From NCBI GenBank assembly GCA_037903475.1, contig JBAJFG010000071.1, forward strand, positions 308,001-372,000: 64,000 bases of DNA. Direction: 5' to 3'. Below the pieces are notes generated by a model. It saw only the letters and a list, made by a program, of their open reading frames with translations. It was not told the DNA's origin and ran no database searches. Below are positions 1 to 11,748 of the stretch, one piece after another (the first letter of the stretch is position 1; the number at the start of each line of letters is the position of its first letter). The stretch is from Ancylostoma caninum. Lineage: Eukaryota > Nematoda > Chromadorea > Rhabditida > Ancylostomatidae. The translations under genes were made by a program, and so were the position numbers.

Positions 1-201
1 TCGCAGCGTTTCTGCACAATCATGAATGTTTCTTGATGACAGAATTACCTGAGCTACGTTCTGCTTCACAGCATTCTGAACGACGCTCACGAGATGGTCA
101 AGCGTCGCCTTCATCGACGCCAGTTGTTCCGACTGTGTGGGTTCGTCCAGCAATAAACGCTCCAATTCTGCGGGAATAGCGTTTCCAGATTGCTCTGACA
201 T
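1..201 (-). CDS. N-terminus of a Gag-like protein, cut by window edge
   Basis: Reading leftward from an ATG at 201-199 the frame stays open for 67 codons to the window edge, starting MSEQSGNAIPAELERLL. The composition (acidic start, then a helical stretch with SMKATLDHLVSVV) suits the start of a retroelement Gag or ORF1 but no family motif is reached. It lies just downstream, on the minus strand, of an LTR-like region with a TATA box and polyadenylation signal (202-1060), which is the main reason to read it as the first ORF of an LTR retrotransposon running out of the window. A cellular exon is the alternative. Confidence 0.45.
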   Translation of the reverse strand, partial: MSEQSGNAIPAELERLLLDEPTQSEQLASMKATLDHLVSVVQNAVKQNVAQVILSSRNIHDCAETLR

Positions 202-1060
202 ACTCGTAGAGTTTTCTGCAAGAATTTTGTATTTTCGTGCTGTCAGTTGTAGTTTTTCCACGAGCAACGAACGTTAGACGGACACTATTCAGATCTAACG
301 CAGAACGATGGTGATTTGCACAGAGTATATTTCCTTCTATAGACGAGAAGGATCAGTGTTCAGCACTCCCGTTCAACTTCTCCGCCACTGGAGCGAAGAA
401 GGATCTGTGTGCAGCGCACTTCTCAACTCCTTCGTCTCCTTGGCAGAGAAGGACTGGTGCACCGAACACCAATTACCTTCCTCGGCTCTGAGGAAATATA
501 CGCTGCCTCAACAGCGGGCAGGATTCACGCCTAAACCGCTCTGAACGGTCTCTAGGCGGCTTCTTCTGGAACCCAAATTGCTTTGGGTCGGCCCCTATGT
601 GGTGTTTTTGGGGCTCTTCGCGGACGTCTAGGGGTGTTAAGGTCCTTTTCTTCTTCAAGCTTTATTGGGCTCCTCGAATCCGCCGCTCACTGCCCTCGCA
701 TCGTCCCTCCGATTGCGAAAGATCGAACTGACTGTGAATGGCGCTGGCGGCCCTTTTATAGCGAGTGGGCGGGGCTTTAGTGACGGTCCTGAGGCGGAGC
801 GAGCTGGCGGATGGCACATATAAAAGCAGCACAGTAGAGATCTAATCAATAGGCAGACAAAGAGATCATAATCACAAAAATGATGCCACGCATCACACCT
901 TACATTTACTTCACAATCTTCACAGTCTTTTTCTTTGCTTGTTCCAGCTATACCACAATGAGAGCGGAGCGAGTTATTGCAAACTTGGAAAGCAGTTGTT
1001 TCAAATTGTGGTAATGATGGGCAGATACGAGATCTCATGCTAAGCTTAATATATCTAGAT
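202..1060 (-). repeat. LTR-like promoter and leader region
   Basis: On the minus strand TATAAAAGGG lies at 760-751 and an AATAAA signal at about 667-661, roughly 90 bp further on, followed by 450 bp of leader before the Gag-like ATG at 201. This TATA-polyA spacing is that of an LTR U3-R-U5. The other LTR would be outside the window, so the ends cannot be fixed. A second TATA-like string faces the other way at 818-826. Confidence 0.4.
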
Positions 1061-1409
1061 CCGTTCTAGCTCGGTAATTTATTATATGGCGCTTACATCG
1101 TGATAAGCTTTGTGCACGAAGGGGCACTCCTTCGATTGGATTTCACATGTCACGACGCTGAAGATACTGTATTCAATTCTCTGGACAAAGTTATATTCAA
1201 GGAAAGTATAAGGTCTGCAGTTCTTTCCTATTTATTCTATTAAATTCTTCTTCTTTGAATGTATTAACTTAATCTGCAGTTCAGTGTAAATAAGCATTCA
1301 TACACATTTTACGTTGCGTACGTCTGTCAATGCAAATCGCGTAAATGCTGGATTACTTAATGAACCTTAGAAATTTTTGAGAGTGTCCGAAGATAACATT
1401 GGTGTGAAC
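1061..1409. other. No feature seen
   Basis: AT-rich sequence without a supportable reading frame or a recognised repeat. Confidence 0.4.
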
Positions 1410-1887
1410 CAGTGGCGGACCCAGGAAGTGGGCGGAAGGAGGTGGGGAAGGGGCGGGGGAGGCGTGGGGGAAAATGGTCTTCAAAAAATCTTCAACAAAG
1501 TTTTTTGGCTGAGCATAGGCGGGGGGGGGGGGTTATTTGGGGTGCTGAGCATGAATATCGTATCCATTTTGCAGCGTAACCCCATTTTCGTGGGGTTAAG
1601 GTAGCTATACTGTAGATACTGTATGTCACAGAATCTTCTGAAAATTTGCATAGGGGGGCTATTTGAGGTGCTGAACACGAAGCCCGTATCCATTTTGTAC
1701 CGCAATCATATTTTTGTGGGGTTACGGTAGAGCTACGGCAGGAAAATGAGAGAAAATGCCGATTTTGGGCAGAAGACGGAAGTGGAATGCAAAATAATGT
1801 TGATAATCGTGATAAGCGTCTAAAACAACCCCCTCACACAAACTTTGAGAAGATTCTGCGAGGTACCGTTTTTACAGTATACCTACC

Positions 1888-1927
1888 TTCCTTATCAGTT
1901 TCCGATGAGAGCTTCTGTGTTAGTATT
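1888..1927 (-). repeat. Penelope pseudo-LTR, copy 1
   Basis: 40-bp direct repeat of 4568-4607 (TTCCTTATCAGT, GATGAGAGCTTCTGTGTTAG). Confidence 0.75.
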
Positions 1928-1941
1928 TTATTCGAGTAGGC

Positions 1942-1968
1942 TTCCCGCGCTTAGCGCCTTCGTCAGAC
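1942..1968 (-). ncRNA. Degenerate hammerhead ribozyme-like motif
   Basis: Minus strand reads CTGACGA, then GGCGC-TAA-GCGC able to form a short stem II, then GGGAAGC where GAAAC is expected. Penelope-like elements are known to carry hammerhead motifs in their pseudo-LTRs. The altered 3' core would probably abolish cleavage. Confidence 0.35.
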
Positions 1969-2152
1969 CCTAATACATAAAATATGCAGTGCAACACATG
2001 TTAACAACTGTCATATGCATGACCAACCGATTAAGAGGTAAAGAGGAGCAGATGTGAACGTACAAGGAATGACTACATATCTGATGTTGTGTAGAGGAAT
2101 GTCTCTTATACGAAACACTACTGCTACATCTAGGATATTTAAGCTGACGTTG

Positions 2153-4532
2153 TCAAGCAATTAGTTCTAACGCCTCAACAAGCTCTTCCTTATTGTTAAT
2201 CTTCGGCTGGTACCGTTTGATTACCCGAGCCTTCATGATCTTCCTATGAAGAAGGTCCTCAAGATGACGGTGCAGCACAACGACTTCAAATTCTGGGGCG
2301 GAATCTCGGTTGTGTACTGTCGTACGGTGCCGGGGATATCTGTTGTTAGGGCAGGCTTGTGGGTGGGCGATTGCTCGAAGATGTTCATCCAAGCGCTTTC
2401 TCAGTGGTCTTCCACTTTCTCCAATGTATCGCTGACAGCATCCTCTACACTTTATCAGATACATCGTGCCACGCAAGTGAGAGATCTTCTGGTCGGTGCA
2501 ATAGTGGCACCCCTTTTCATCGCATCCGTTCTCGTACAATCGTGACGATGTTAGTATCTCTTTGAGGGGGGCTTGAATACCAGGCGCACTGGAAGCCGTG
2601 ACCTCTTCACTATGGCGTTGATACGTTTTGCAAGGTGCTCGTTGAGGTACGGCAATATCAGTGCGATCCCATCTGGAGCCGAATACGGTCCCCAGGTAGC
2701 CATTTCCCGCCTGTTGTAGCCGTTGTCAAAGAGAATATGTTTGATTGACTCATCATTTTCTGAGATGCTCGTTGAAAATCGTTCACTGGTTTTGATCAAA
2801 TTCCGTACTACATTCACTTTCATGTAGTGCGAGTGCGAGCTTCGTGGATGCAGTAAGATGTTCTTCGACGATCATTTTCTGTACCAGTGAATTTACGTCG
2901 CTCCAGTGCGAATTCGAACCTTGAAATTCAGAAGTGGTAAAAATCCATCTTCGCTTGGTTCTTCGACAGTGAATTTTATGTTCACATCCATGGAATTCAG
3001 ATTTGCGAGCGTTTCAGTCAGTTCAGCAAATGATGATCCAATCACAAGGACATCGTCGATGTAATGTTTGTATAGGATTATTCCGTTCGTCAGCGACGCT
3101 TTCTCGATATGATCGAGATACACAATGGCAAGCAAGGGGGCAATGCGTGTTCCCATTGCCAAACCTCGTTTCTGCTCGTAAAATTCGTTGTTGAAACCAA
3201 ATATGTTTTAGGCGAGTGTAGCCTCCAGGAGAGTCTCGACATCTTTTGCGGAAGCCCCACATGCTCACTTCTTTGCTATGATCGTTCAGGAGGTCGAGCA
3301 CGGCTTTGATGGCTGCATCGTTGTTAATGCTCATGTACAACGATACTGCGTCGTAGGTCACATTGCATGCAGAGTTTGGGACCTGACATTGTTTGATGGC
3401 ATCGATGAACTCACTACTGTTTACAATTTGGGCCCCAACGTAACTCAGAAGTGGTGACAAGAGCTTCTCTAGCAATCAACTGATTCGGTCCGATGGTCCT
3501 CCGCATGAGAATATGATCGGTCGCGTTTTTATTGCGGATATGTCTATCTTCAAAGGGTCCACGCTCTGATCAAGTTTATGCGTCTTAATCAGCGAGTAGC
3601 ACGCTGGGACCTCAGGATAGTTTGTCCAAAAACGCGATGTTGTCTTTATATCCCATCTTCTGCAAAGAACAGCCTTCACTGCTGCTTTTAGTATCAGCCA
3701 TTTTTGGGTGTAACATTTGTATGAGCCCTATTCGTAGATAGTATCCTAAGCGAGTGCGGAAGATGTTCAAGCCTTAATGAGATCTCGAGGCATGACTACG
3801 AAAGCACCATCTTTGTTGCCAACAGCTATTCGGAGAGCTTGCTGTATTGCCTTCAACTTTCTCAATCCTCTCAGCTCTTGAGGAGTAAGATTCGTTGCGA
3901 AATGTGATCTTAAGGCGCTTCGGTATTCCCGCATCAAATTAACTTGCAGAGCTGAGACTAGTGGACCCATTGGTCCACAGTACGTTGATTTTGGGATCGA
4001 AATGTGAGGTTTTGGAAACGGAAGCAAGGATAGTTGAATGTTCTGTCTAAAACTGTTGGTCCTTTATGAATCCGCCATCTGAGCCGGTAAGCAAACTTGT
4101 GGACACCACACAATACAGCATCGAGGGTTTCTTCATTCGCAGGTGTTGCCATGACAAACGAAGGTCTAACATTGAGTAAAACTTAAGCTAAAGCTCTAGC
4201 TCTAAGGTTGATTCAAGATGAGATCGTTCACTGATGATTCCATTGATACACTCTTCATGTCGACGTTTCTGGTCAGTTATACTAGCTTTGAGTAAAGCTA
4301 GCTTCAAACGCGCAATAGCTATTCTGACTTCGTCATTGTGACGATGAGGGATGTTTGGGAGTAAGTTGTCTATAAAGAGAGGAAAGATGCGATATGAGCG
4401 ACAATGTTTGAGAAAAGCTACGGATTCATCACAGACAACTGCCATTTGATGTAATGCAGCATATTGTATCATGATAGCGAAATTGGCCCTACTGATATTA
4501 TGAAGAACTTGCGGGCCTTTCTGATGTTTCAA
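2153..4532 (-). pseudogene. Broken Penelope RT/GIY-YIG polyprotein
   Basis: Reading leftward, fragments at 4532-4188 (N-terminal helices), 4027-3767, 3679-3476 (RT with YSLIKTHK and KTRPII), 3475-3023 (YDAVSLYMSI), 3162-2893 (MGTRIAPLLAIVYLDHIEK, then catalytic YIDD), 2823-2551 and 2539-2153 follow each other in family order but in different frames. The last fragment is the GIY-YIG nuclease: CHYCTDQK, then MYLIKCRGC, YIGES and LRKRLDEHL. Several indels separate the pieces. No intact protein can be made. Confidence 0.85.
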
Positions 4533-4567
4533 TATTGAGCTGTCGTGAAGCCTGATATGGTAGTATC

Positions 4568-4607
4568 TTCCTTATCAGTGTTCGATGAGAGCTTCTGTGT
4601 TAGTATT
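4568..4607 (-). repeat. Penelope pseudo-LTR, copy 2
   Basis: Direct repeat of 1888-1927 at the upstream end of the minus-strand element, followed by AT-rich bases and the target duplication. Confidence 0.75.
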
Positions 4608-5312
4608 ATATATTATATACCTACCGTAACCCTACAAAAATGAGGTTACGGTGCAAGATGGATACGATATTTCTGTTCAGCACCTCAAATAACCCCCTAT
4701 GTGAAGTTTCAGCCAGAAAATTTTGTTGAAGATTTTGGGGCCAGTAAAGCTGAATAGTGCCACGATATTAATCAGCGGAAAGCTTCGTCCTCCTGTCTCA
4801 CCAATCATTTGACCTCAAATCACAGAGCACAGAACAGATTAGGATATAATGAAAGCGATAAAAGGTGCGGCTGTGAAGAAATGGCTGCACGGAACGCCGA
4901 CGATCAATAACTGATCACGCATATCGATAGCTGGGACTGTAGTGCTCCACTGCCAGCTTCATACACTGCCCGGCACCGATGCACATCTGATGCAGATCCC
5001 ATGTCAACCAGTTTTTTCCTATGAGCATCGGTTTTTTTGTACAAGCGCGGGTTTTTTGGCACGAGTTCCTGAGCTTTCTGCAGAGCTAGCTTTCAAAATT
5101 CGGCGGCGGCACGCTACGGGGGGCATCTTCTCCCTCCAAGCATCGTCGCCTATTTGCTCTACTGAGGAACTGAACAGATTTCAAAAATGTGCTCAAAAGT
5201 CACAAGTGAAGTGTCAGGAATACGCACTTGCCACTTCCGGTAACGCGCGAATAATCTGTCTCAAAACAATTGGAGCACGGTGTGCGGGGACCTGCTCGAC
5301 TTTATCACTTAG

Positions 5313-6054
5313 AGTACACTATCATCGCATGTTTCTTTCGGGTCCTATCGCGCTTCTCGGGACGCGTCGCTGTGCATACGCGCACGCAGTCCGCCAATTA
5401 TTTCGAAACAGACTTCGATTCGGTTCACTTCGGAAAAAATTACCGTAACTCTTCCGTGGGGAAGTTCCTGCAAATTTCCCGAACTAACAATCCTTCATGT
5501 GTGGAGGTAATTCTACTCTTTGCAGGGAACAACTAGAAACGGCCAAGTCGAACACCGTAGTTGAAAATGAAGAGGCTCTGCGAGTCACACCTCGAGTGAG
5601 AATTTTGTAACTAAAGACACTTTTTCCAATTCTATACGAGAAGATGACATGTTTTTACAGCCTTTCATTTTGGATGGCAAGAAAGAGAGCATCCTTTCGC
5701 TAGAGAACATTCATGTCAGTGAATGGATGGCTTTGAGGTGAGAACGAATAAACTAACGAAAGTTTCCACTTGCTAAACAGTTTACTCATTTGCCACTGAA
5801 AGTGTTGCCGGAAATTCGAAATTTTTTGTTGACGGACTTTTGTTGAGGAAGGATATGAGATCATCTGTGAGAAATCCTGGGAATGTCGAAAGTTCTACAA
5901 AACCGTAGTATTTGTGCACTTTGCATCGAGACTACGTTCACCCTAAAACAGCGTCATTTTGGAAGCAGATCAAAAGTTTTCGGAGAATGATATTCACCAT
6001 CGTTCTCAAGTTGCTAAGGAACTCTCAGAAGCTTTCACTGGATTCGATACATGA
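5313..6054 (+). CDS. Unrecognised host gene, 3' five exons
   Basis: Five exons join without a phase conflict: 5313-5506, 5526-5595, 5661-5737, 5803-5907 and 5952-6054 (TGA). Acceptors are TCACTTAG, TTTGCAG, TTTTACAG, CTGAAAG and AAAACAG; donors GTAATT, GTGAGA, GTGAGA, GTATTT. Introns are 19-65 bp, the first (19 bp) suspiciously short, so that junction may be wrong. The joined product is about 182 residues and contains EKITVTLPWGSSCKFPELT, ALRVTPRPFILDGKKESIL, FFVDGLLLRKDMRSS and ends HHRSQVAKELSEAFTGFDT. No domain is recognised. There is no early ATG, so upstream exons exist; an open stretch at 5091-5272 (from LAFKIRRR) after a CTGCAG acceptor is a candidate but its phase does not fit exon 5313. 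Confidence 0.55.
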
Positions 6055-7500
6055 TTGCTTAACATAACTCTGTAACCCGTTGACGACGAACTCACCAATG
6101 AGCGGCGACTTTTTCCGCGCTGTTCAGTTCGAGGGTTCAATAAGCCTCAACGGTCCCAGCGATTTTTCTTAGATATTAACGTAGTACTACTTCTAAATCA
6201 AAACGATTATAAAGATCTACGACCGCTGCCACTAAAAGGTTAATGACTATTTTTTCCCCTCCATGATGCAGGGTATTTAAGAGTACTCGTGTCGGCTCCA
6301 AATTCTTACTCTATTTGTCCTCAGAAGGTCATAATACCTCCTCAGAGGAGTTCCACTGTAAGTTTCTTCTGTGTTCATTGTTTCTGCGGCATGGCGAAGG
6401 CACTGTTTCAGATTTCCGTCCAACTTCGCAACGATACCGACCAGCCTCCTTCAACTGAATCGGGTCTTATGTTGCAGTGGTAGGTAGCGGAAGAGGAATG
6501 AGTAGTAGTGAGGCTGAGAAAAGCTCTTCCAGGTTCACGATTGGTAGAAATTGCTTGTGCGCTGACGTGACGCGTCTGTGGCAGCGACCGTACCTGGTGC
6601 CGAGGAGCTGCTGGAAATTCTACGTTCTCCCAATCTATCACGACTCATCGGATACTCCATCGTCGTAGTCCAAAATGCGATCATTGCCGGATTCAAATAA
6701 AAATCGGTTACTGATAAAGCCTAGATTCTGTCGTTCTACGCAATCCCATTTTATAGTTTTACAGCTAGTTATGTAGAACGCGTTCAATCCTCCAACCATC
6801 ACCTCCAGCTGTTCGAATGTTAATCAGTCTTTGTGTATCCTTTTAACCTCTTGTTGCGAGCTAAACCACTCAGGTGGAAAAGTTCGAGTAGAAATCGAGG
6901 TAATCCCAAGTAGAAATCGAATGAACAGATTTTTTCAGAAGAAACCGACGCCTCTATAGAATCCTACTCGAAAATTCTAGAAACCAGAAAATCTGGAATT
7001 TAGGAGGTTTCTGCTCAAAATTACTAGAGGGTGCAGAGTCTGGAAATTTTGAAAAGAACTAGACAGAAAACTTCTCAAATTTATTCGGAATTTTGAGACA
7101 ACTTAATTTCCAGAAAGAAAATCTGGATTTGAAGAAAAAAAATTGAACCATGTTATAGTTTTGTGTGCTCCATCACCTTGATCGCCTTGATCACCTCGAC
7201 TCCCGTCGATCTTCGGATATATCGAGCGGGCGTTAACAATTCTTCCACCTATCCCTTTCGCGGGCCAGAGTCTTATGTAGGAAGTATACAATAAATAGGT
7301 TAAGTAAGACTTCTTTAGGTTGTAGGTTTCTAGACTATTTGTTCTGTGCGTTGAATTTTATTGTTTTATTCGTTTCGATATATTTTTTGTTCATTCCGTT
7401 GATTGTGATCATTGCCGCCACTTATCAGTAGATCAGATTGATTTTCTTCCAGTTTGCGGGCAATGTGCGGCATGTAAGGCCGCGACAGCGATAGAGTCAG
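6055..7500. other. No gene seen; possible 3' UTR at left
   Basis: No supportable frame. AATAAA at 6696-6701 on the plus strand could serve the upstream gene but is 640 bp past its stop. The stretch 6860-7140 is rich in short AGAAATC/TCTGGAAATTT variants. Confidence 0.35.
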
Positions 7501-7966
7501 TTAGTTCTCCTGGATTTGGCGACTCATCTTGTTGATACCTTTTGTCTTCTCCTCACAATCGTTTTTTTTTTCGTAGTTGCCCGTATGGGCGAAGAAGTAA
7601 AAAGTAAACTTTTTGTAAGTTGAGTGGTTTCCTAGTACGGGTTTACCCCCACTTTTACCGTAGTTTTTCCACTTCACTGACACGGGCTCCGGTTTGAACC
7701 GTGACTCCCGTGAGAAACCTTGAACTCGTGCAATGGATTCTGTCCGTTCGAGAGACACGAAGAGCATTGTATTTTTCCTTGAAGGACTACGTGAAGAAGT
7801 CTGACTATCGGGTCGGTGGCCTTCCTGTTAGGCGCTTAACGTTCCGTGGCTGTCCTACTCAACTTGGCGTAAGCAGCAGCGTCCCTGATCTTCGACTGTT
7901 GATGCAGGGTGGAATTCCGTTTGCATCACCCTCTCAATGGAGCGTTCGACGACGCTGACCGCGTTC

Positions 7967-9385
7967 TCATCCCGCAGCGCCCAGGTTTCTGAGGTGCGGG
8001 TCAAAGCAGGAGAATGTTATGTTAAAGAGGTGGGCACGAAGCCTGATGTTCCTCGTCTTGTTCACTATGTCCTCGATGCTCTTGTAAGCTCCCCAAGCCG
8101 CACGTTTCCTCCTGCCCAGCTCTGGAGCAAGGTCGTTCATCATGTTGACTTCTCGACCTAGGTATACGTAGCTGGAGCATTCGGATATGGTCGTTCCGTT
8201 GAGCGAGAATGGGGCATCCGGGACCCATCCGTTTCTCATGAACATCGTCTTCGTCAGATTCATTTGAAGACTGATATGCATCGTCGGAGTCGGCCAGTAT
8301 CCGTTCCGCTTCGCTGATGTTTGGCGTTATAAGGACGATGTCGTCAGGGAAGCGAAGATGGTTACGTCGCCGGCCATCAACTTGCACTCCCATGCAATCC
8401 CATTCTAGTCTTCGCACGACGTCCTCAAGAGTGGTGCTGAATAGTTTTGGCGACACGGTGTCGCCTTGCCGAACCCCTCTCTTGACGTCAATGGTGACGT
8501 CGTCGTAGAATGGAGAAATCTTGGCTGTGAAGTTGCTGTGGAGCTCAAGAAATATCTTGAAGTAAGAACGCCGTTGCCCAGGGCTTCCAAAACCGCTTCC
8601 GTCTCAACAGAGTCGAAGGCTTTCTTCAAATCGATGAACGTGAGATAGAAGGGCATCTTATACTCTCGCGATACTTCTTTGAGTCTAGTGACGGTGTCTA
8701 TGTGGTCGATCGTACTGAATCCTTTTCGAAGCCCTGCTTGCTCGCACGGCTGTCCTTTATCTAGTGTCCTTTCGATCCTGTTTAGGATCACTCGCGTGAA
8801 AAGTTTGTAGACGACGGACAATAGGCAGATGGGGCGATAATTGCCGATGTCCCGCGGGTCTCCCTTCTTGTGCAGCAGCACAGTCCTGCTGGTCTTCCAT
8901 TTGTAGGGTACCTTGCATTCACACAGATATCGCGTGAAAAGCCTAGCCAACGTGTTGATGAGAATTGGCGGTAGGTTCTTCAGATGTTCTGGTCGAATCC
9001 TGTCGGGTCCCGGTGGTGTCCAATTGTTCACCGACTTGATGGCCGATAGGACAACATACTCATCCCCCTTAGGATGACGTTGAGGGAAGTGGACGTGGCT
9101 ATCGAAGAGATCCAAGTAGAAGTCGTAGATGACCTTCTCCATTACCCGTCTCGAGGAAGAAATTGTTCCGTCTGGGCGCCGGAGGGCGAACATCTTGGCC
9201 TTGCGGTTGGCGAAGTCTCGGCGGGCGTTGCGGGCGCTTTTCCCTGCCTCTGCGGCTTCAACCAACACTGCTGCTCGTCTCTTCTTGAGATCTTCTTTTA
9301 TCGCTTCTCTACACCGTTTTGCGAGCTCGGACGTTAGCTGGTAGTTGCCTGCGGCTTTCGCGGCTCCACACTGGGGTATCAGCAC
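7967..9385 (-). pseudogene. LINE reverse transcriptase, broken
   Basis: Three frames follow each other: 9385-8405 (PPGPDRIRPEHLKNLPP, GNYRPICLLSVVYKLFTRV, FIDLKKAFDSVETEAV), 8456-8022 (LRFPDDIVLITPNIS, where the usual FADD is FPDD) and 8281-7967 (SYVYLGREVNMMNDL, RKRAAWGAYKSIEDI). A frameshift near 8560 scrambles the segment between the palm motifs. A stub to 7501 (RVQGFSRESR, VKWKNYG) matches the RTE C-terminus in shifted form. Confidence 0.85.
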
Positions 9386-9737
9386 GAGGGTCTTGTAGGA
9401 CAGGAGCCTCTTGGTGGATCTTTAACCCTCGGAATATCTATTTGTACTATAACTATAACTATACTATCTCGAGATATGATACTATACTATCTTTGCGCTG
9501 TCGCTGAACAAGTCGATCGTGCTCCTTGTCGATATTGTCGACAACCGCATCTTCCCAAAACCGGCTAGCGAAGTGAAGAAGTGAAGAGACCCCTACTGCT
9601 GACGGGTTTAGGACTCCACTTCTTGAATTTCGCGGCTTTCTCTCCTCTGCGCGGAAAGAATAATTTAGCGCGATGAAGGTAATGGTCTGATCTGTGTAGA
9701 ACTTCAGTACAACACCGACGTCGGTCAGGCAGAACCT

Positions 9738-10289
9738 TCAACAGACGATGATGTGGTCAATTTCGTTATGGTGCTCTCCACCGGGTGACTCCCACGTCCA
9801 TCGAAGGGAGGTTGGCTTCTGAAAATGTGAGTTACCATGGATGGTCTTCGTCGTCATGATGAATTCAGACAGCCATTCTCCCTGTTCGTTCCACTGTAGG
9901 GTACCGATATGAAGTTCTTCAGGCGTTCTCCTAGAGCCGACCCTGGCGTTGACGTCGCCAACGATGACCTTATAGAAAGTGTGATCTTCCCTGTAGAACT
10001 TCTCCAAGTCCATATAGAAGGCCTCAATCTCCTCTTCGTCGTAGCTGGATGTTGGAGCGTAGGCGACGAAGATTGTTACGGCCGGTATTGATCTCCATCT
10101 TCTCAATCGTAAACGTCCGACTCTGGTTGTTAGTTGTTCGAACGAATCGATGTTCATGACCAAGTTCGTGTTGACGAGGACACCGACTTCACCAACTCCC
10201 CTACTGTCGCAGGTTCCAGTGACTCTTCCGAGATCAGGAAAACACTCTCTATTATTGCTGTGTGTAGCTTGAAGAAATTTTAAACCCAC
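9738..10289 (-). pseudogene. LINE endonuclease domain, 5' part lost
   Basis: The frame holds GTCDSRGVGEVGVLVNTNL, VAYAPTSSYDEEEIEAFYM, VGDVNARVG and the C-terminal HHNEIDHIIV. These are the GDVNA and DH blocks of apurinic-type LINE endonucleases; the N-terminal catalytic part is missing. The frame stops at 9738, and about 350 bp separate it from the reverse transcriptase ORF. Confidence 0.8.
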
Positions 10290-10440
10290 AGAAAATAGCT
10301 TGCTGGGCTCTATTCCACCGTAGGAAGCTGGATTGTGATTTCACCAGGAAATTAGCCGGGCTTTCCGGGAATGGACGACATAGCTTATTCGTTGGAGGCG
10401 ACTCCGAACCGCCTCCCTTGTACCTCCCAGTCACTTGAAT

Positions 10441-11748
10441 GCAGGGCTTTTGGTCGGATAGATGTGCAGGATACAATCTGCAGACACGCAAGCACACCCA
10501 CACACGCATGTATGAACATACCCACGCGCTGACAGAATGTATGAATCGTTCAGACACTGCAGAGACATGGAGTCCATCCCCTGAATCCACCCGCGTCTCA
10601 GGGCAGGCACAAGGTCGCGTTTGGTCCACAATTAGCTCCCTATCCGCCACCTGTGGACGCGCCACGTAGCCTTGCGACTAACCAGCTGGGATCCCTCGTA
10701 TGAGGGAGACTCGTGCGTGTGCTCCATAAGCTCTACTAATATAGGCTTCAGCTGAGCGAGAACTGGTCCCGTGGTTTTCGGTGCCAATAGTGGGTGCACT
10801 TTTTGTGAAAACATAGATATTATCCACAGTGCTGCTTCATCTTCACTTTCCATAAGGGTTCTGTGTCGTCGTGATCAAAATGATGACAGGTCCCCAAGAA
10901 ATTTAAAATTGTTCCGTAATAAATATTGCATGTATTGTACGCGCAAACCGTATCATGATTATACTCAGTGGAAAAATATTCCAAAACACTGCCAAAATAT
11001 TTATGACAAAATACAGCACATTAAAGCATTTATCGATGTAAAACGTTGTAAAGCTTCAAGCCTTAAGCTCTATGAGTTCCTTCTCATGTAAGTTCCTTAT
11101 GGAACGGGCGATGACATCGGCACTCTTCATTAGGTATCCGCCACTGGTGAGCATTGCGATGGGAGTGGAGTTTTGGCGACAAAGACGAAATACCAGTTCG
11201 TCTCGTCGGACAATGCACTGGAAACGGTTGCAGGTATTGCACAGCGATTCACATTGATTAGCAGAGTGAACTACGCGTTAACGATTGAAAAAAAGTCGCG
11301 GACCTCTGGGCTTAAGCACAGACCACCCAGCGGGTCGTTCTCCAAGCTGTCTGTTCCAGCGTTGAAAATTACCAAATTACAGTGGAAATCACTCAATGCC
11401 ACTGATAAATTATGCTTCACCAATCTAAACGTCCGTGTATTCCTCAGTTAAAATAAACTATGAAGTTGCAAAAATTCGCTTACTTCAAATATTCAGCATC
11501 AGATGTCATCGAACCAACGTGAACTGATCGAGTTATACCTTCTTGAGCTTTGTGATCCCAAGGATAAATTCTTGGATTGTAGATGTCCAAGATATACACG
11601 CGCTGATCGTTGCCGAAATCACGCTCGTGTCCATTGCCCTGTAAACGAATATCAGGAACAGAAGTGGTTGATTAGAGTTTGAGAATGTATGGGAAGCAGT
11701 GGCGGACGTAGGTGGAACACTTTCCGAATGGGTTGCCGAATTTTTAAA
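10441..11748. other. LINE leader then unassigned sequence
   Basis: 10441-10700 may be the RTE 5' untranslated region. 10700-11748 shows no coding frame or repeat that I can name. Confidence 0.3.

Larger units (their letters stand above)
1888..4615 (-). mobile_element. Penelope-like retroelement (RT plus GIY-YIG)
   Basis: A minus-strand retroelement with, in order, an N-terminal region, a Penelope reverse transcriptase (YSLIKTHK, KTRPII, YDAVSLYMSI, YIDDVLV) and a C-terminal GIY-YIG endonuclease. It is bounded by the 10-bp target duplication TATACCTACC at 1878-1887 and 4616-4625. The ends carry 40-bp direct repeats (1888-1927 and 4568-4607, two mismatches) that match the pseudo-LTRs known for Penelope-like elements. 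The coding part is broken by several stops and frameshifts, so the copy is dead. Confidence 0.88.
1410..4762. repeat. Foldback (hAT-like) repeat split by a Penelope insertion
   Basis: The left part (1410-1887) begins CAGTGGCGGACCCAGG, a terminal motif seen again at 12871 and 35326, and carries inverted-arm sequence (CTTCAACAAAG, TATTTGGGGTGCTGAGCA, GTATCCATTTTGCA). The same arm returns in inverse orientation at 4616-4762 (GGATACGATATT, CAGCACCTCAAATAACCCCC) and ends near AGCTGAATAGTGCCAC. The two parts are separated by the Penelope element 1888-4615. Diverged copies lie at 44280-44665 and 63890-64000. hAT affiliation rests only on the left terminal string. Confidence 0.5.
7501..10440 (-). mobile_element. 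RTE-clade LINE, degraded
   Basis: A minus-strand non-LTR retrotransposon with an apurinic-type endonuclease followed by an RTE-type reverse transcriptase and a C-terminal tail that ends near 7501. The order EN-RT in one unit without a separate ORF1 is that of RTE elements. The 5' leader probably extends to 10440 or beyond. Several frame breaks make it inactive. A similar family is common in hookworm genomes as far as I recall; this is knowledge, not a search. Confidence 0.85.

Noticed and set aside
655..1038. 127-codon minus-strand frame
   Set aside because: Lies across the LTR-like promoter region and has no family, so probably chance.
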